DNA of 43,611 nt. It comes from an uncultured Rikenellaceae bacterium. GTDB lineage: Bacteria > Bacteroidota > Bacteroidia > Bacteroidales > Rikenellaceae. Of this stretch, positions 1 to 7,101 are shown in pieces. Position 1 is the first letter of the stretch; every line of letters starts with the position of its first letter. The translations under genes and the position numbers were made by a program. The stretch is from assembly GCA_904501625.1 (NCBI GenBank), contig CAJGBR010000007.1, positions 1-43,611 on the forward strand, written 5' to 3'. The notes under the pieces are model-generated. The model ran no database searches, had not been told where the DNA came from, and worked only from the letters and a program-made list of their open reading frames with translations.

Positions 1-495
1 AAAATCGATATCCAAACTCGATGCATATTCGATTTTTTCATTCGCTTTGATACCACAATCGAGTGCGATCATCAATGTGACACCATTTTCTTTAGCAAGT
101 TCGATGCTTCGACGTGAAATTCCATAACCTTCAGTATATCGGTCTGGAATATAGAACATCAAATCTCGACTGCCTCTTTTTTCCAAGAACGAGTAGACCA
201 ATGCGACTGCTGTAGTTCCATCTACGTCATAATCGCCATAGACCATAATTCGTTCTCCACGTGTCAGAGCCTGATCGATTCTTTCGACAGCACGATCCAT
301 ATCTTTCATTTCGAACGGATCGTTTAGGTGTTCAAGTTGCGGATCAAAAAATCTGCAAGCCTTTTCGTAAGTGTCAATGCCTCGCTGAACCAGCAGATTC
401 GCAAGCCTTGGTGCAATTCCCAACCGTGTAGCAAGTTCAGCTACGACGTCAGGATTGCCCGCTGGTTTTAGAATCCATTTTTTTTCTGCAGGCAT
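1..495 (-). CDS. recJ: Single-stranded-DNA-specific exonuclease RecJ, N-terminal part (cut by window edge)
   Basis: This is the first 165 residues of RecJ, the 5'-to-3' single-strand DNA exonuclease used in recombination and mismatch repair. The DHH-family motif I is visible as VYGDYDVDGTTAVALVYSF, followed by the MIALDCG motif typical of the phosphoesterase core. The ATG at 495 gives an MPAEKKWILKP start that matches the usual RecJ N-terminus. The rest of the protein, normally about 570 residues, lies outside the window. The gene begins 27 bases after lipB ends on the same strand, so it is probably the last gene of a lipA-lipB-recJ transcript. The identification rests on motifs and is strong; the linkage with lipoate genes is probably only a transcriptional arrangement. 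Confidence 0.93.
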   Translation of the reverse strand, partial: MPAEKKWILKPAGNPDVVAELATRLGIAPRLANLLVQRGIDTYEKACRFFDPQLEHLNDPFEMKDMDRAVERIDQALTRGERIMVYGDYDVDGTTAVALVYSFLEKRGSRDLMFYIPDRYTEGYGISRRSIELAKENGVTLMIALDCGIKANEKIEYASSLDIDF

Positions 496-522
496 AATAT
501 CTATTTTTATTATTATTTCAAA

Positions 523-1191
523 CTACTCGAAGTCGAAAACTCTTTTAAAGCAATCTACATAGTGAGATTTCAACTCCTCAAAATCGACTTGCCGACCGAG
601 TTCGGACTGTATTGAGGTGACTCCTTTATCTACGAATCCACACGGATTGATGTAACTGAAATATTTCATATCAGTATTCACATTCAGTCCGAATCCATGC
701 ATTGTCACCCAACGCGAAGCTCGTACTCCGATTGCTGCAATTTTTCTCGCAGTACTTTGGTGGGGATCTAACCAAACTCCTGTTGCTCCAGCCAGGCGAT
801 CAGCCTTTATGCCGTAAATATCAACAGTGTCAATAATTGTTTGTTCTAGACGATCGATATACTCCTTTAATCCCAACCCCAATGGTTCGAGGTCTAAAAT
901 GGGATACCCAACTAATTGTCCATAACCGTGATATGTTACATCACCACCGCGATCAATCTTAACAAAATGAGCCCCGACCCGCGAGAGAAATTCATCATTA
1001 ACCAACATATTGCTGGTTTTGCCGCTATTGCCCAATGTATATACGTGTGGGTGCTCGCACAGCAGCAAGTGTTGAATCGGTGTCGATTTGTTTGATTTGC
1101 GTATCAAAGCCTCATCGAAAAGTTGGTGTTGCAAATTCCACGCCTTTTCGTATTCTATAATACCTTCATTTGAGACAATGATTTGCCGCAT
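523..1191 (-). CDS. lipB: Octanoyltransferase LipB
   Basis: LipB moves the octanoyl group from acyl carrier protein to lipoyl domains of 2-oxoacid dehydrogenases or the glycine cleavage H protein, the first step of endogenous lipoate synthesis. The 222 residues match the family length. Visible motifs are RGGDVTYHGYGQ, the catalytic lysine region RKIAAIGVRASRW, the MHGFGLNVNTD block and the catalytic cysteine in INPCG. One oddity: the family motif normally reads HGPGQ, whereas here it is HGYGQ. It lies 8 bases after lipA on the same strand, so the two enzymes of the pathway are co-transcribed. The ATG at 1191 starts a normal MRQIIVSNEG N-terminus. Confidence 0.95.
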   Translation of the reverse strand: MRQIIVSNEGIIEYEKAWNLQHQLFDEALIRKSNKSTPIQHLLLCEHPHVYTLGNSGKTSNMLVNDEFLSRVGAHFVKIDRGGDVTYHGYGQLVGYPILDLEPLGLGLKEYIDRLEQTIIDTVDIYGIKADRLAGATGVWLDPHQSTARKIAAIGVRASRWVTMHGFGLNVNTDMKYFSYINPCGFVDKGVTSIQSELGRQVDFEELKSHYVDCFKRVFDFE

Positions 1192-1199
1192 AATCCCAT

Positions 1200-2078
1200 T
1201 TATTTTTTGTTTTTCAGACAGCCGGCTGCTCTATCGGCCATATACGACGAACGTACAAGAGGGGCACTTTCAACGAAGTCGAATCCCATCTCAAGGGCAC
1301 GTTGTTTGTATTGGTCGAATACATCTGGATGAACATAACGTTCAACGGGCCAATGTTTCATAGTTGGTCTCAGATATTGTCCGAGAGTTACGATCGAACA
1401 CTTTGCCTTTTTGAGGTCGCCGAGTGTTTCATAGATTTCCTCATCGGTTTCACCAAGTCCGACCATAATGGCACTTTTGGCCGCGAATCCTTTAGATGCA
1501 ACATACTCAAGTACTTGTAAACTGCGATCATACTGAGCACGGCTTCTTACTTGCGGTGTAAGACGTCTTACGGTTTCGATGTTATGACCGATGATGTCCG
1601 GTTTCGATTCGAGAACAATATCGATCAGATCGTGTTTGTTGTCAAAATCAGGAAGCAAGACTTCGATGGTCACATCGGGATTAGTTTTGCGGATAGCTTT
1701 GACGGTTTCAGCCCAAGCATTTGCTCCTCCGTCGGGCAGGTCGTCACGATCGACTGATGTGATGACACAATGACGCAACCCCATTACTTTAATGGAGTTA
1801 GCAACTTTCCGAGGTTCATTCGGATCTACGGGTAACGGCTTGCCTGTTGCCGTTGCACAAAACTTACACGAACGGGTACAAATATCCCCTAAAATCATAA
1901 ACGTTGCTGTGCGTCTGCTCCAGCATTCAGCTTGATTGGGGCATTTGCCGCTTGAACAGATGGTGTGAAGGTTATTCTCTTTAACCAATGCTGCTACTTC
2001 GGCATATTCGCTGTTTTCGTGTAGTTTGATTTTCAACCAACTTGGTTTTCGCGTTACCTTGCCATAATCATTAGACAT
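1200..2078 (-). CDS. lipA: Lipoyl synthase LipA (radical SAM)
   Basis: LipA inserts two sulfur atoms into protein-bound octanoyl groups to make lipoyl cofactor. Both iron-sulfur cluster motifs are intact: the auxiliary cluster CSSGKCPNQAEC (CX4CX5C) and the radical-SAM cluster CTRSCKFC (CX3CX2C). The C-terminal RSSYMA motif that ligates the auxiliary cluster is also present. Length (292 residues) is normal. It is the first gene of the lipA-lipB-recJ group and has a clear promoter just upstream. Lipoamide dehydrogenase, a lipoyl-dependent enzyme component, is encoded 6 kb away. Confidence 0.97.
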   Translation of the reverse strand: MSNDYGKVTRKPSWLKIKLHENSEYAEVAALVKENNLHTICSSGKCPNQAECWSRRTATFMILGDICTRSCKFCATATGKPLPVDPNEPRKVANSIKVMGLRHCVITSVDRDDLPDGGANAWAETVKAIRKTNPDVTIEVLLPDFDNKHDLIDIVLESKPDIIGHNIETVRRLTPQVRSRAQYDRSLQVLEYVASKGFAAKSAIMVGLGETDEEIYETLGDLKKAKCSIVTLGQYLRPTMKHWPVERYVHPDVFDQYKQRALEMGFDFVESAPLVRSSYMADRAAGCLKNKK

Positions 2079-2112
2079 TTATTTTTTGTTTTTATTACTT
2101 TCACAATTGATG

Positions 2113-2142
2113 CAAATGTACAAAAAAAAAATCAACCTACAA
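2113..2142 (-). promoter_or_regulatory. Bacteroidota-type promoter of lipA
   Basis: On the minus strand a -7 box TACATTTG (2113-2120) follows a TTG -33 element (2140-2142) with a 19-base spacer. This matches the Bacteroidota consensus and lies about 35 bases upstream of the lipA start. Confidence 0.6.
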
Positions 2143-2253
2143 TAAATTTTCTTCAAATTCGTACACCTCTCAGATAAAAAACAGTCGAACAGACTCTGTG
2201 GTATGTTCTGATGGCAATTTTTGAGAATGATTGTTTGTTTTTTTTGAAAATGA

Positions 2254-2283
2254 TTGTCAAGTCAATTTTAATGACTACCTTTG
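2254..2283 (+). promoter_or_regulatory. Bacteroidota-type promoter of the SPOR-like gene
   Basis: TTG at 2254-2256 is followed after 19 bases by TACCTTTG at 2276-2283. Transcription would begin near 2290, which rules out upstream in-frame start codons and supports the ATG at 2306. Confidence 0.65.
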
Positions 2284-2305
2284 TGGAGTTGATATCTTGA
2301 ATGTT

Positions 2306-2884
2306 ATGAGATTAAGATTTTTAATAGTATCTGTGTTATTTTTGATTTTGGGAGGAAATGTTTCTGCTCAGAACATTGATAGTCTCAAGAGTATTGTTGA
2401 ACCGTTGCCACTAATGACATACGATTCGTTGAAGGTGCAGATGGAGCAGGGGGGAGATACGATGGGAGTGGTCAAAATCTTTGAATCTGGAATGTTGAAT
2501 CGTAATCTCTCAGAACAGGTCGTGCGTGACGGAAAACAGATTATTACGGTTTCTCGAATCAGTATTTTCTTTGACAATAGTCAGAATGCACGTGCTGATG
2601 CGAACGAAACGTTATTGAAGTTCAATGAGTTGTTCCCGGATATTCTGGCTGATATGAGTCACGAGAATCCCTATTTTAAGGTGAGCGTCGGAATTTGTAT
2701 CTCGACGGACGAAGCATTGATATTGCTCAATAAATTGCGGGCAGAGTTTCCCAAGGCTTTTATTGTACGTGAGAGAATTTCGGTTGAGGAGTTAAAATAT
2801 CTTCTGAATCCTGAATTACGTCCTGAAAAGGAAGAGGCTGAACTGCAAGAGAGTGAAATTGATCAGGAAAATGAACCGCTATAA
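2306..2884 (+). CDS. Exported SPOR-like domain protein
   Basis: This 192-residue protein has a cleavable signal peptide (MRLRFLIVSVLFLILGGNVSA, cut before QN). The middle contains ISIFFDNSQNARADA and the later YFKVSVGICISTDEALILL and EFPKAFIVRE stretches. That pattern, a two-part beta-alpha-beta repeat ending in a statement of the kind 'KVxVG...A...L...FPxAFIV', is what Bacteroidales SPOR-like proteins look like; SPOR domains bind denuded peptidoglycan glycan strands. The C-terminus is acidic and probably disordered. The start at 2306 was chosen because it opens the signal peptide and lies just after the promoter at 2254-2283; an upstream in-frame extension to 2231 would precede transcription. 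It stands alone and is followed by a bidirectional terminator. Confidence 0.72.
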   Translation: MRLRFLIVSVLFLILGGNVSAQNIDSLKSIVEPLPLMTYDSLKVQMEQGGDTMGVVKIFESGMLNRNLSEQVVRDGKQIITVSRISIFFDNSQNARADANETLLKFNELFPDILADMSHENPYFKVSVGICISTDEALILLNKLRAEFPKAFIVRERISVEELKYLLNPELRPEKEEAELQESEIDQENEPL

Positions 2885-2904
2885 AATTTGAATAATGGAT
2901 AAAT

Positions 2905-2933
2905 AAAAGCCCGACTGATAGAGTCGGGCTTTT
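2905..2933. terminator. Bidirectional intrinsic terminator
   Basis: A 12-base-pair stem (2905-2916 with 2922-2933) has a 5-base loop, with A-rich and T-rich arms on either side. It sits between the convergent SPOR-like gene and the outer-membrane protein gene and can serve both. Confidence 0.85.
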
Positions 2934-2944
2934 ATTTTCAGGGG

Positions 2945-3454
2945 TTAAAATTTCATTGTGATACCTCCCGAAATCAGACCTTTGTGTCCGTAACCACATT
3001 CTATAAATGCTCCAATCGGACCAAGTTTGATTCTCGCACATAGCGGACTGACTTGATATGCGAACTCCTTATCTTTGACATTTTTCAATGAGGAATCGTC
3101 ATATTTGTATTTGCTCCACATATATCCAGCATTGCCTGCGATATAGAAGTTAATGATTCCCAGGTTGATGAAGTTGATTTCAACGGCAGGCATAATCAGA
3201 TATTTTGTGCAATCGGTATTTATACCATCCTTATTTTTATCTTTCTTAGACATACCGAGGTCTATGCCGACACGCAGATTCAACAGACTGAATCGGTAAC
3301 CAAGCCCGTACATATTTTCGATGTTGTCAATACCCATCGTACTGTTAGTCAGGTTTGAAGACCAAAACCTAATCTGTCCGTTGCCAAGTTGTGCATATGA
3401 CGATGAACCAATAGCAAGTCCCAAGACAATCAGTGCAAGTTTTAATTTTTTCAT
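2945..3454 (-). CDS. Predicted small outer-membrane beta-barrel protein
   Basis: The 169-residue product has a signal peptide (MKKLKLALIVLGLAIGSSSYA, cut before QL) and then alternating polar/hydrophobic strands such as RFSLLNLRVGIDLGMS, INFYIAGNAGYMW and ARIKLGPIGAFIECGYG. It ends in an aromatic residue (GGITMKF), as outer-membrane barrels do for recognition by the assembly machinery. About eight short strands can be counted, consistent with a small OmpW/OmpX-sized barrel, but I do not recognise the exact family. It begins 21 bases after the thioesterase gene on the same strand and is probably the last gene of the tsaC group. Confidence 0.6.
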   Translation of the reverse strand: MKKLKLALIVLGLAIGSSSYAQLGNGQIRFWSSNLTNSTMGIDNIENMYGLGYRFSLLNLRVGIDLGMSKKDKNKDGINTDCTKYLIMPAVEINFINLGIINFYIAGNAGYMWSKYKYDDSSLKNVKDKEFAYQVSPLCARIKLGPIGAFIECGYGHKGLISGGITMKF

Positions 3455-3475
3455 AAAGGATATATTTTAAGTTTA

Positions 3476-3877
3476 TTAAATTGTCTCTTCGAATCGTTTT
3501 CTCCAGAAGTCGGGAATAGGTTTCGATTCGCCACTTTTCGGACTGAAACACACCATTGTGCAACAGCTTGTGGCATTGATTAATCCTGTGGATGCATCAC
3601 GAATTGTCTGCAAAATAGTCAAACTCGAATTGCCTATTTTTTCGATTCGGGTCGTAACTTCTGTGTCTTGTCCCATAAATACAGGACTCTCGTAGACATT
3701 GTGTACAGCCTTTATAATCAGTGATGTGTCCGATAGGTGATCTTCAATTCCACCGACAACTTGTCTGAATAATTCGCTTTTGCCCAGATCAAAGTAATGT
3801 TGCAGATTTACGTTATTTACGTGACCGAGCATATCGGTATCGGCAAATCGTTTCTGAATTTTTAATACAAATTCCAT
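3476..3877 (-). CDS. Acyl-CoA thioesterase, hotdog fold (4HBT family)
   Basis: The protein belongs to the YbgC/FadM-like 4-hydroxybenzoyl-CoA thioesterase family, which hydrolyses acyl-CoA thioesters. The N-terminal RFADTDMLGHVNNVNLQHYF carries the family signature with the catalytic aspartate (ADTDMLGHVNN). The 133-residue length is typical of a single hotdog domain. The substrate cannot be read from sequence. It starts 5 bases after tsaC and is very likely co-transcribed with it. Confidence 0.88.
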   Translation of the reverse strand: MEFVLKIQKRFADTDMLGHVNNVNLQHYFDLGKSELFRQVVGGIEDHLSDTSLIIKAVHNVYESPVFMGQDTEVTTRIEKIGNSSLTILQTIRDASTGLINATSCCTMVCFSPKSGESKPIPDFWRKRFEETI

Positions 3878-3882
3878 AGGGG

Positions 3883-4446
3883 TTATGATCTGATTACTTT
3901 GATTTCGTTGTCGTTGCTGACTTTGATGATTGACGAAGGTTTTCGGGTTGGGTTTCCTTCGAATCGTGTAGAGATAATCATATCTACTCCGTTTCTGATT
4001 TCGGCTGATATAGCCTCAAAACTTTTGGGTGTAGCCTCACCCGAGATGTTGGCAGATGTCGAGACCATCGGTTTGTGTAATGCACGTATCAGTCGTTGGC
4101 AGAATTCGTGTTTTACGGCGCGTATCCCGATTGTTCCATCTTCAGGCAATAGATTGACGGCTACTCCGCAACCGTTGTCAAGAATCAGAGTGAGGGGTTT
4201 GTCTGCAACCTCAAGCAGTTGTTCGGCTGCGTACGGCATACGGCTGACATAATTTGTTACGTTTTGAGGTGAGTCGGTCAGCACCAGCATTGAGTTTTTA
4301 TCTTTGCTTTGTTTGAGTGCGTAAATTTTCTCTATGGCACTGTAATTTGTAGCATCACAACCGATTCCCCAAACGGTGTCGGTCGGGTAGAGGATAATCC
4401 CTCCGCGACGCAATATCTCTATAGCCTTTTTGATTTCTTCTTCCAT
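3883..4446 (-). CDS. tsaC: Threonylcarbamoyl-AMP synthase (TsaC/YwlC/Sua5 family)
   Basis: The enzyme makes threonylcarbamoyl-AMP from threonine, bicarbonate and ATP, the first step of the universal t6A37 modification of ANN-decoding tRNAs. Visible motifs are YPTDTVWGIGCDA near residue 20, the KQSKDKNSMLVL block that replaces the usual KR-K substrate-binding stretch, and STSANISGEATP. At 187 residues it is the short TsaC-type form without the Sua5 C-terminal domain. The start at 4446 lies downstream of a good promoter. It heads a three-gene transcript with the thioesterase and a small outer-membrane protein. Confidence 0.92.
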   Translation of the reverse strand: MEEEIKKAIEILRRGGIILYPTDTVWGIGCDATNYSAIEKIYALKQSKDKNSMLVLTDSPQNVTNYVSRMPYAAEQLLEVADKPLTLILDNGCGVAVNLLPEDGTIGIRAVKHEFCQRLIRALHKPMVSTSANISGEATPKSFEAISAEIRNGVDMIISTRFEGNPTRKPSSIIKVSNDNEIKVIRS

Positions 4447-4463
4447 AATAACAGATTTATTTG

Positions 4464-4493
4464 CAAAGATAAGTCAAATTTGCGAAAATGCAA
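4464..4493 (-). promoter_or_regulatory. Bacteroidota-type promoter of the tsaC operon
   Basis: On the minus strand TTG (4491-4493) and TATCTTTG (4464-4471) are separated by 19 bases, 17 bases upstream of the tsaC start codon. Confidence 0.65.
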
Positions 4494-4508
4494 TCACATA
4501 AAAAAATA

Positions 4509-4528
4509 GCCCGCCTGGAGTAGCGGGC
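4509..4528 (-). terminator. Intrinsic terminator of hsp20
   Basis: A GC-rich 6-base-pair stem (4509-4514 with 4523-4528) with an 8-base loop is followed on the minus strand by a U-rich run. It lies 30 bases past the hsp20 stop codon. Confidence 0.8.
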
Positions 4529-4558
4529 CTGAATGGGGGATTTTTTTCTGTTTAAAAA

Positions 4559-4990
4559 CTATTTGACTTCGATCTCTTTTGTTTTGCTTTCTACGGGTTG
4601 TTCAAGTTTTGGAATGCAGATTACGAGGACTCCGTTTTCTTGTTTAGCCGAGATAGCATTTTTGTCTACATTTTCCGGTAGAATCATTGTTTGTTGAAAC
4701 TGTGCGTATGAGAATTCGCGTCGGAGATATTTTTCGTGTTTATCTTCGTTTTCTTCTTTTGATTGGTTTTTGACTTCGGTGCTTACAATCAGTTGGTGGT
4801 CATCGTTGACCGTGATTTTAAAATCATCTTTAGCAATTCCCGGAGCTGCGATTTCGACTTTATAGCCCTTTTGTGATTCGATGATGTTCACAGCGGGTGC
4901 TGTGGCATTGACTTTTGCAATCCATTCATTGCCCAGAAAATCGTTCAGTATTCCGGGCAACCACGATGTGGTCTTTTTAACAGTCATCAT
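4559..4990 (-). CDS. Small heat-shock protein, Hsp20/alpha-crystallin family
   Basis: This 143-residue cytoplasmic chaperone holds unfolding proteins in a refoldable state. The alpha-crystallin domain runs from about residue 35 to 130: VEIAAPGIAKDDFKITVND, then YLRREFSYAQFQQTMILPENV, then AKQENGVLVICIPK. The C-terminal I-x-I-like tail motif is not distinct. Two adjacent ATG codons open the gene; I used the first. It is flanked by its own terminator, and a perfect 12-base palindrome lies 22 bases upstream of the start, a possible operator. No CIRCE element is visible. Confidence 0.93.
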   Translation of the reverse strand: MMTVKKTTSWLPGILNDFLGNEWIAKVNATAPAVNIIESQKGYKVEIAAPGIAKDDFKITVNDDHQLIVSTEVKNQSKEENEDKHEKYLRREFSYAQFQQTMILPENVDKNAISAKQENGVLVICIPKLEQPVESKTKEIEVK

Positions 4991-5012
4991 ATTTTCCTAA
5001 ATTTTTAATTGT

Positions 5013-5024
5013 GGCAACGTTGCC
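5013..5024. promoter_or_regulatory. Perfect 12-base palindrome upstream of hsp20, possible operator
   Basis: GGCAACGTTGCC reads the same on both strands and lies in the 62-base gap between xerD and hsp20. Its central CG resembles LacI-family operators. It has no loop, so it is not a terminator. Role inferred only from position. Confidence 0.35.
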
Positions 5025-5052
5025 GAGAATTCAGGGTGCAAATTGTATGCCG

Positions 5053-5970
5053 TTAGCGTCCCATTGGGTGGAATTTAGAGATGGTTTCGTGTAGTGATTG
5101 TTTGTCCAGATGTGTGTAGATTTCGGTAGTCGAAATGTCTTCGTGACCGAGTAGTTCCTGTATAACACGAATGTCGGCTCCGTTCTGGAGCAGGTGTGTG
5201 GCAAAAGAGTGTCGTAGTGTATGCGGACTGATTTTTTTTGCGATACCTGCTATCTCTGCATATTTTCGAATTATTGTGAATATCATCATTCGTGTTAGTG
5301 GTTTGCCGAGTCGGTTGAGAAAAATAACCGATGTATTAGTCGGATTGGGCATAGAGTTTCGCTGTTCGAGATAGATGTTTACCATCTTCATAGTAGTCGA
5401 ATTTACGGGAACAAGTCGCATTTTATCTCCCTTACCGATTACTCTGATAAATCCGTCATTGAAAAATAGGTCTGATGTTTTCAGCGAGATGGCCTCGCTG
5501 ACACGTAGTCCGCAGCCGTACATCAGTTCGATAATGGCACGATTGCGATGCCCCAACGGATCTGATAGGTCAATCGCATCTAATAGTGCGAAAATTTCAT
5601 CTACGGTTAGTACTTGTGGCAGATTGCGCTCCTGCTTTGGAGAATTGATTTGTTCGGTGGGCATCGAAGCGATAAGATTCTTGTTCAGCAAAAAGTTGAA
5701 GAATGCTCTCAGTCCACTGATTCTTCTTGCTTGAGAATTTGCCTTGAGTCCATCGTCGTAGACCGAACACAAAAACTGTTCGATGTGAAATCCTGTGATG
5801 AGATCAGGTGTTGATTCGGCCGGAAAATTAGAGGATACAAACTCGCGAAAAGAGTTAATGTCGTGCAGATATGATTGTACTGTGTTGTCCGAGAGATTTC
5901 TCTCAAGGGCCATATATTTAGTGAATCTTTTTAACGAGTCGTCCCAATTCAGAGCCATTGTTCTCAGCAT
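5053..5970 (-). CDS. xerD: Tyrosine recombinase XerD (chromosome dimer resolution)
   Basis: The protein is a 305-residue tyrosine recombinase of XerC/XerD type. It has an N-terminal SAM-like core-binding domain (about residues 10-95) and a C-terminal catalytic domain. The catalytic residues are visible: Arg in YGCGLRVSEA, His-x-x-Arg in HTLRHSFATHLL, His in LLGHEDIS and the nucleophilic Tyr in TTEIYTHLD. Length and the absence of nearby att sites, transposases or cargo favour the housekeeping Xer enzyme acting at dif rather than an integrase. The ATG at 5970 follows a -7 box; a second in-frame ATG at 5958 (MALNWDD) is equally plausible. Confidence 0.88.
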   Translation of the reverse strand: MLRTMALNWDDSLKRFTKYMALERNLSDNTVQSYLHDINSFREFVSSNFPAESTPDLITGFHIEQFLCSVYDDGLKANSQARRISGLRAFFNFLLNKNLIASMPTEQINSPKQERNLPQVLTVDEIFALLDAIDLSDPLGHRNRAIIELMYGCGLRVSEAISLKTSDLFFNDGFIRVIGKGDKMRLVPVNSTTMKMVNIYLEQRNSMPNPTNTSVIFLNRLGKPLTRMMIFTIIRKYAEIAGIAKKISPHTLRHSFATHLLQNGADIRVIQELLGHEDISTTEIYTHLDKQSLHETISKFHPMGR

Positions 5971-5987
5971 TGTTTTTGATGTTAATG

Positions 5988-5995
5988 CAAAGGTA
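5988..5995 (-). promoter_or_regulatory. -7 box of the xerD promoter
   Basis: TACCTTTG on the minus strand, 18 bases before the xerD start. No convincing -33 element was found at 19-20 bases. Confidence 0.5.
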
Positions 5996-6012
5996 GAAAA
6001 AATCGTATAAAA

Positions 6013-6043
6013 TTGTATTTCACAATTAAAAAGATTATTTTTG
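6013..6043 (+). promoter_or_regulatory. Bacteroidota-type promoter of the M23/LysM lipoprotein gene
   Basis: TTG at 6013-6015 and TATTTTTG at 6036-6043 with a 20-base spacer, 33 bases before the start at 6077. Confidence 0.55.
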
Positions 6044-6076
6044 TCGGCTATTGTTAATTAGTTTATATTTCGGTAA

Positions 6077-7084
6077 ATGAGCAGATTGTACCTGATATTG
6101 TTATTGTGTGTTGTGGTATGCGGGTGTTCGTCGGCAAAACGATACACTTCGATTGAGAAGAAATCGCAGCATCAGGGGGATACAATACATCGTGAAATGT
6201 CGTTCGTAACACCTTCGGACAACGAGATGCCCCAGTTGTCAAAATCTAGTGAACAGCCGAAAACTCAAGGGTCGATTTCCAATTGCATCAAGCCTGAGAT
6301 TGCCTCACGTCCGTCTCTGTTTTTTGTTGCAGACGAACAGACCGAAGTGCGTTATACAAGAGGCTTTTTTGAACTGAACCAAGATGTTCGAGAGATAAAT
6401 CTCAGTACGTTGAAATCTGATTTTTGCTTTCCACTAACACGATATGTTGTCTATTCGAAATATGGTTGGCGAAATGGACGAATGCATACGGGTGTCGATT
6501 TGTCAACTTCGGCAGGAGACTCAATACGTTGCCTCTGGCCGGGGGTAGTCCGCGTAGCCAAAAACTACGGAAATTACGGGAAAATTGTGGTGGTACATCA
6601 CTATAATGGACTTGAGACACTTTATGCACATATGTCAAAAATTGAAGTGCAATGCAATCAGATAGTTGAGCAAGGTGAATTATTAGGATTTGTCGGACGT
6701 ACGGGACGTGCTACGGGGAATCATCTGCACCTGGAAATTCGTGCTGCAGGAGAACATTTTGATCCGCTGAAAATTATTGATACTGAGCGACGTAGTGTGA
6801 AAGATGATGTGATGATTGTCAATAAACGACCAGGTCAGTCTGTTGTGAATTTTTTGTCTGAGACTCCGACACTGCCAGAGGTGATAGAGTCCGATCCGAT
6901 ATCGAGTGATTATGCCCGAAAACAGGCTGCAAAATCTTCAGTGGTATACCATAGGGTTGTCAAGGGCGATACGTTATGGGGAATCGCCAAACGCTATAAA
7001 ACAACGGTGGCTAAGATATGTTCACTCAACGGGATAAACTCCAAGTCAATTCTTGGTTTAGGTCGTAGATTGAGAGTTAAGTAA
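6077..7084 (+). CDS. M23 peptidoglycan endopeptidase lipoprotein with C-terminal LysM
   Basis: This 335-residue lipoprotein has a lipobox (VVVCGCSS, lipidated Cys about residue 17). A LytM/M23 metallopeptidase domain follows at about residues 125-235, with zinc ligands in MHTGVDL and NHLHLEIR and the YAHMS block. A LysM peptidoglycan-binding repeat is at the C-terminus (VVKGDTLWGIAKRYKTTVAK...NGINSKSILGLGRRLRV). All catalytic residues are present, so it should cut peptide cross-links, unlike degenerate NlpD/EnvC activators. Domain order (M23 then LysM) is the reverse of E. coli NlpD. It has its own promoter, and the lipid kinase gene follows 17 bases downstream. Confidence 0.9.
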   Translation: MSRLYLILLLCVVVCGCSSAKRYTSIEKKSQHQGDTIHREMSFVTPSDNEMPQLSKSSEQPKTQGSISNCIKPEIASRPSLFFVADEQTEVRYTRGFFELNQDVREINLSTLKSDFCFPLTRYVVYSKYGWRNGRMHTGVDLSTSAGDSIRCLWPGVVRVAKNYGNYGKIVVVHHYNGLETLYAHMSKIEVQCNQIVEQGELLGFVGRTGRATGNHLHLEIRAAGEHFDPLKIIDTERRSVKDDVMIVNKRPGQSVVNFLSETPTLPEVIESDPISSDYARKQAAKSSVVYHRVVKGDTLWGIAKRYKTTVAKICSLNGINSKSILGLGRRLRVK

Positions 7085-7101
7085 CAATAAAACATTTGAA
7101 A

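Noticed and set aside
5053-5970. XerD-like recombinase as a sign of a mobile element
   Set aside because: Its length and motifs fit the housekeeping enzyme; no att repeats, transposase, relaxase or phage gene is nearby.
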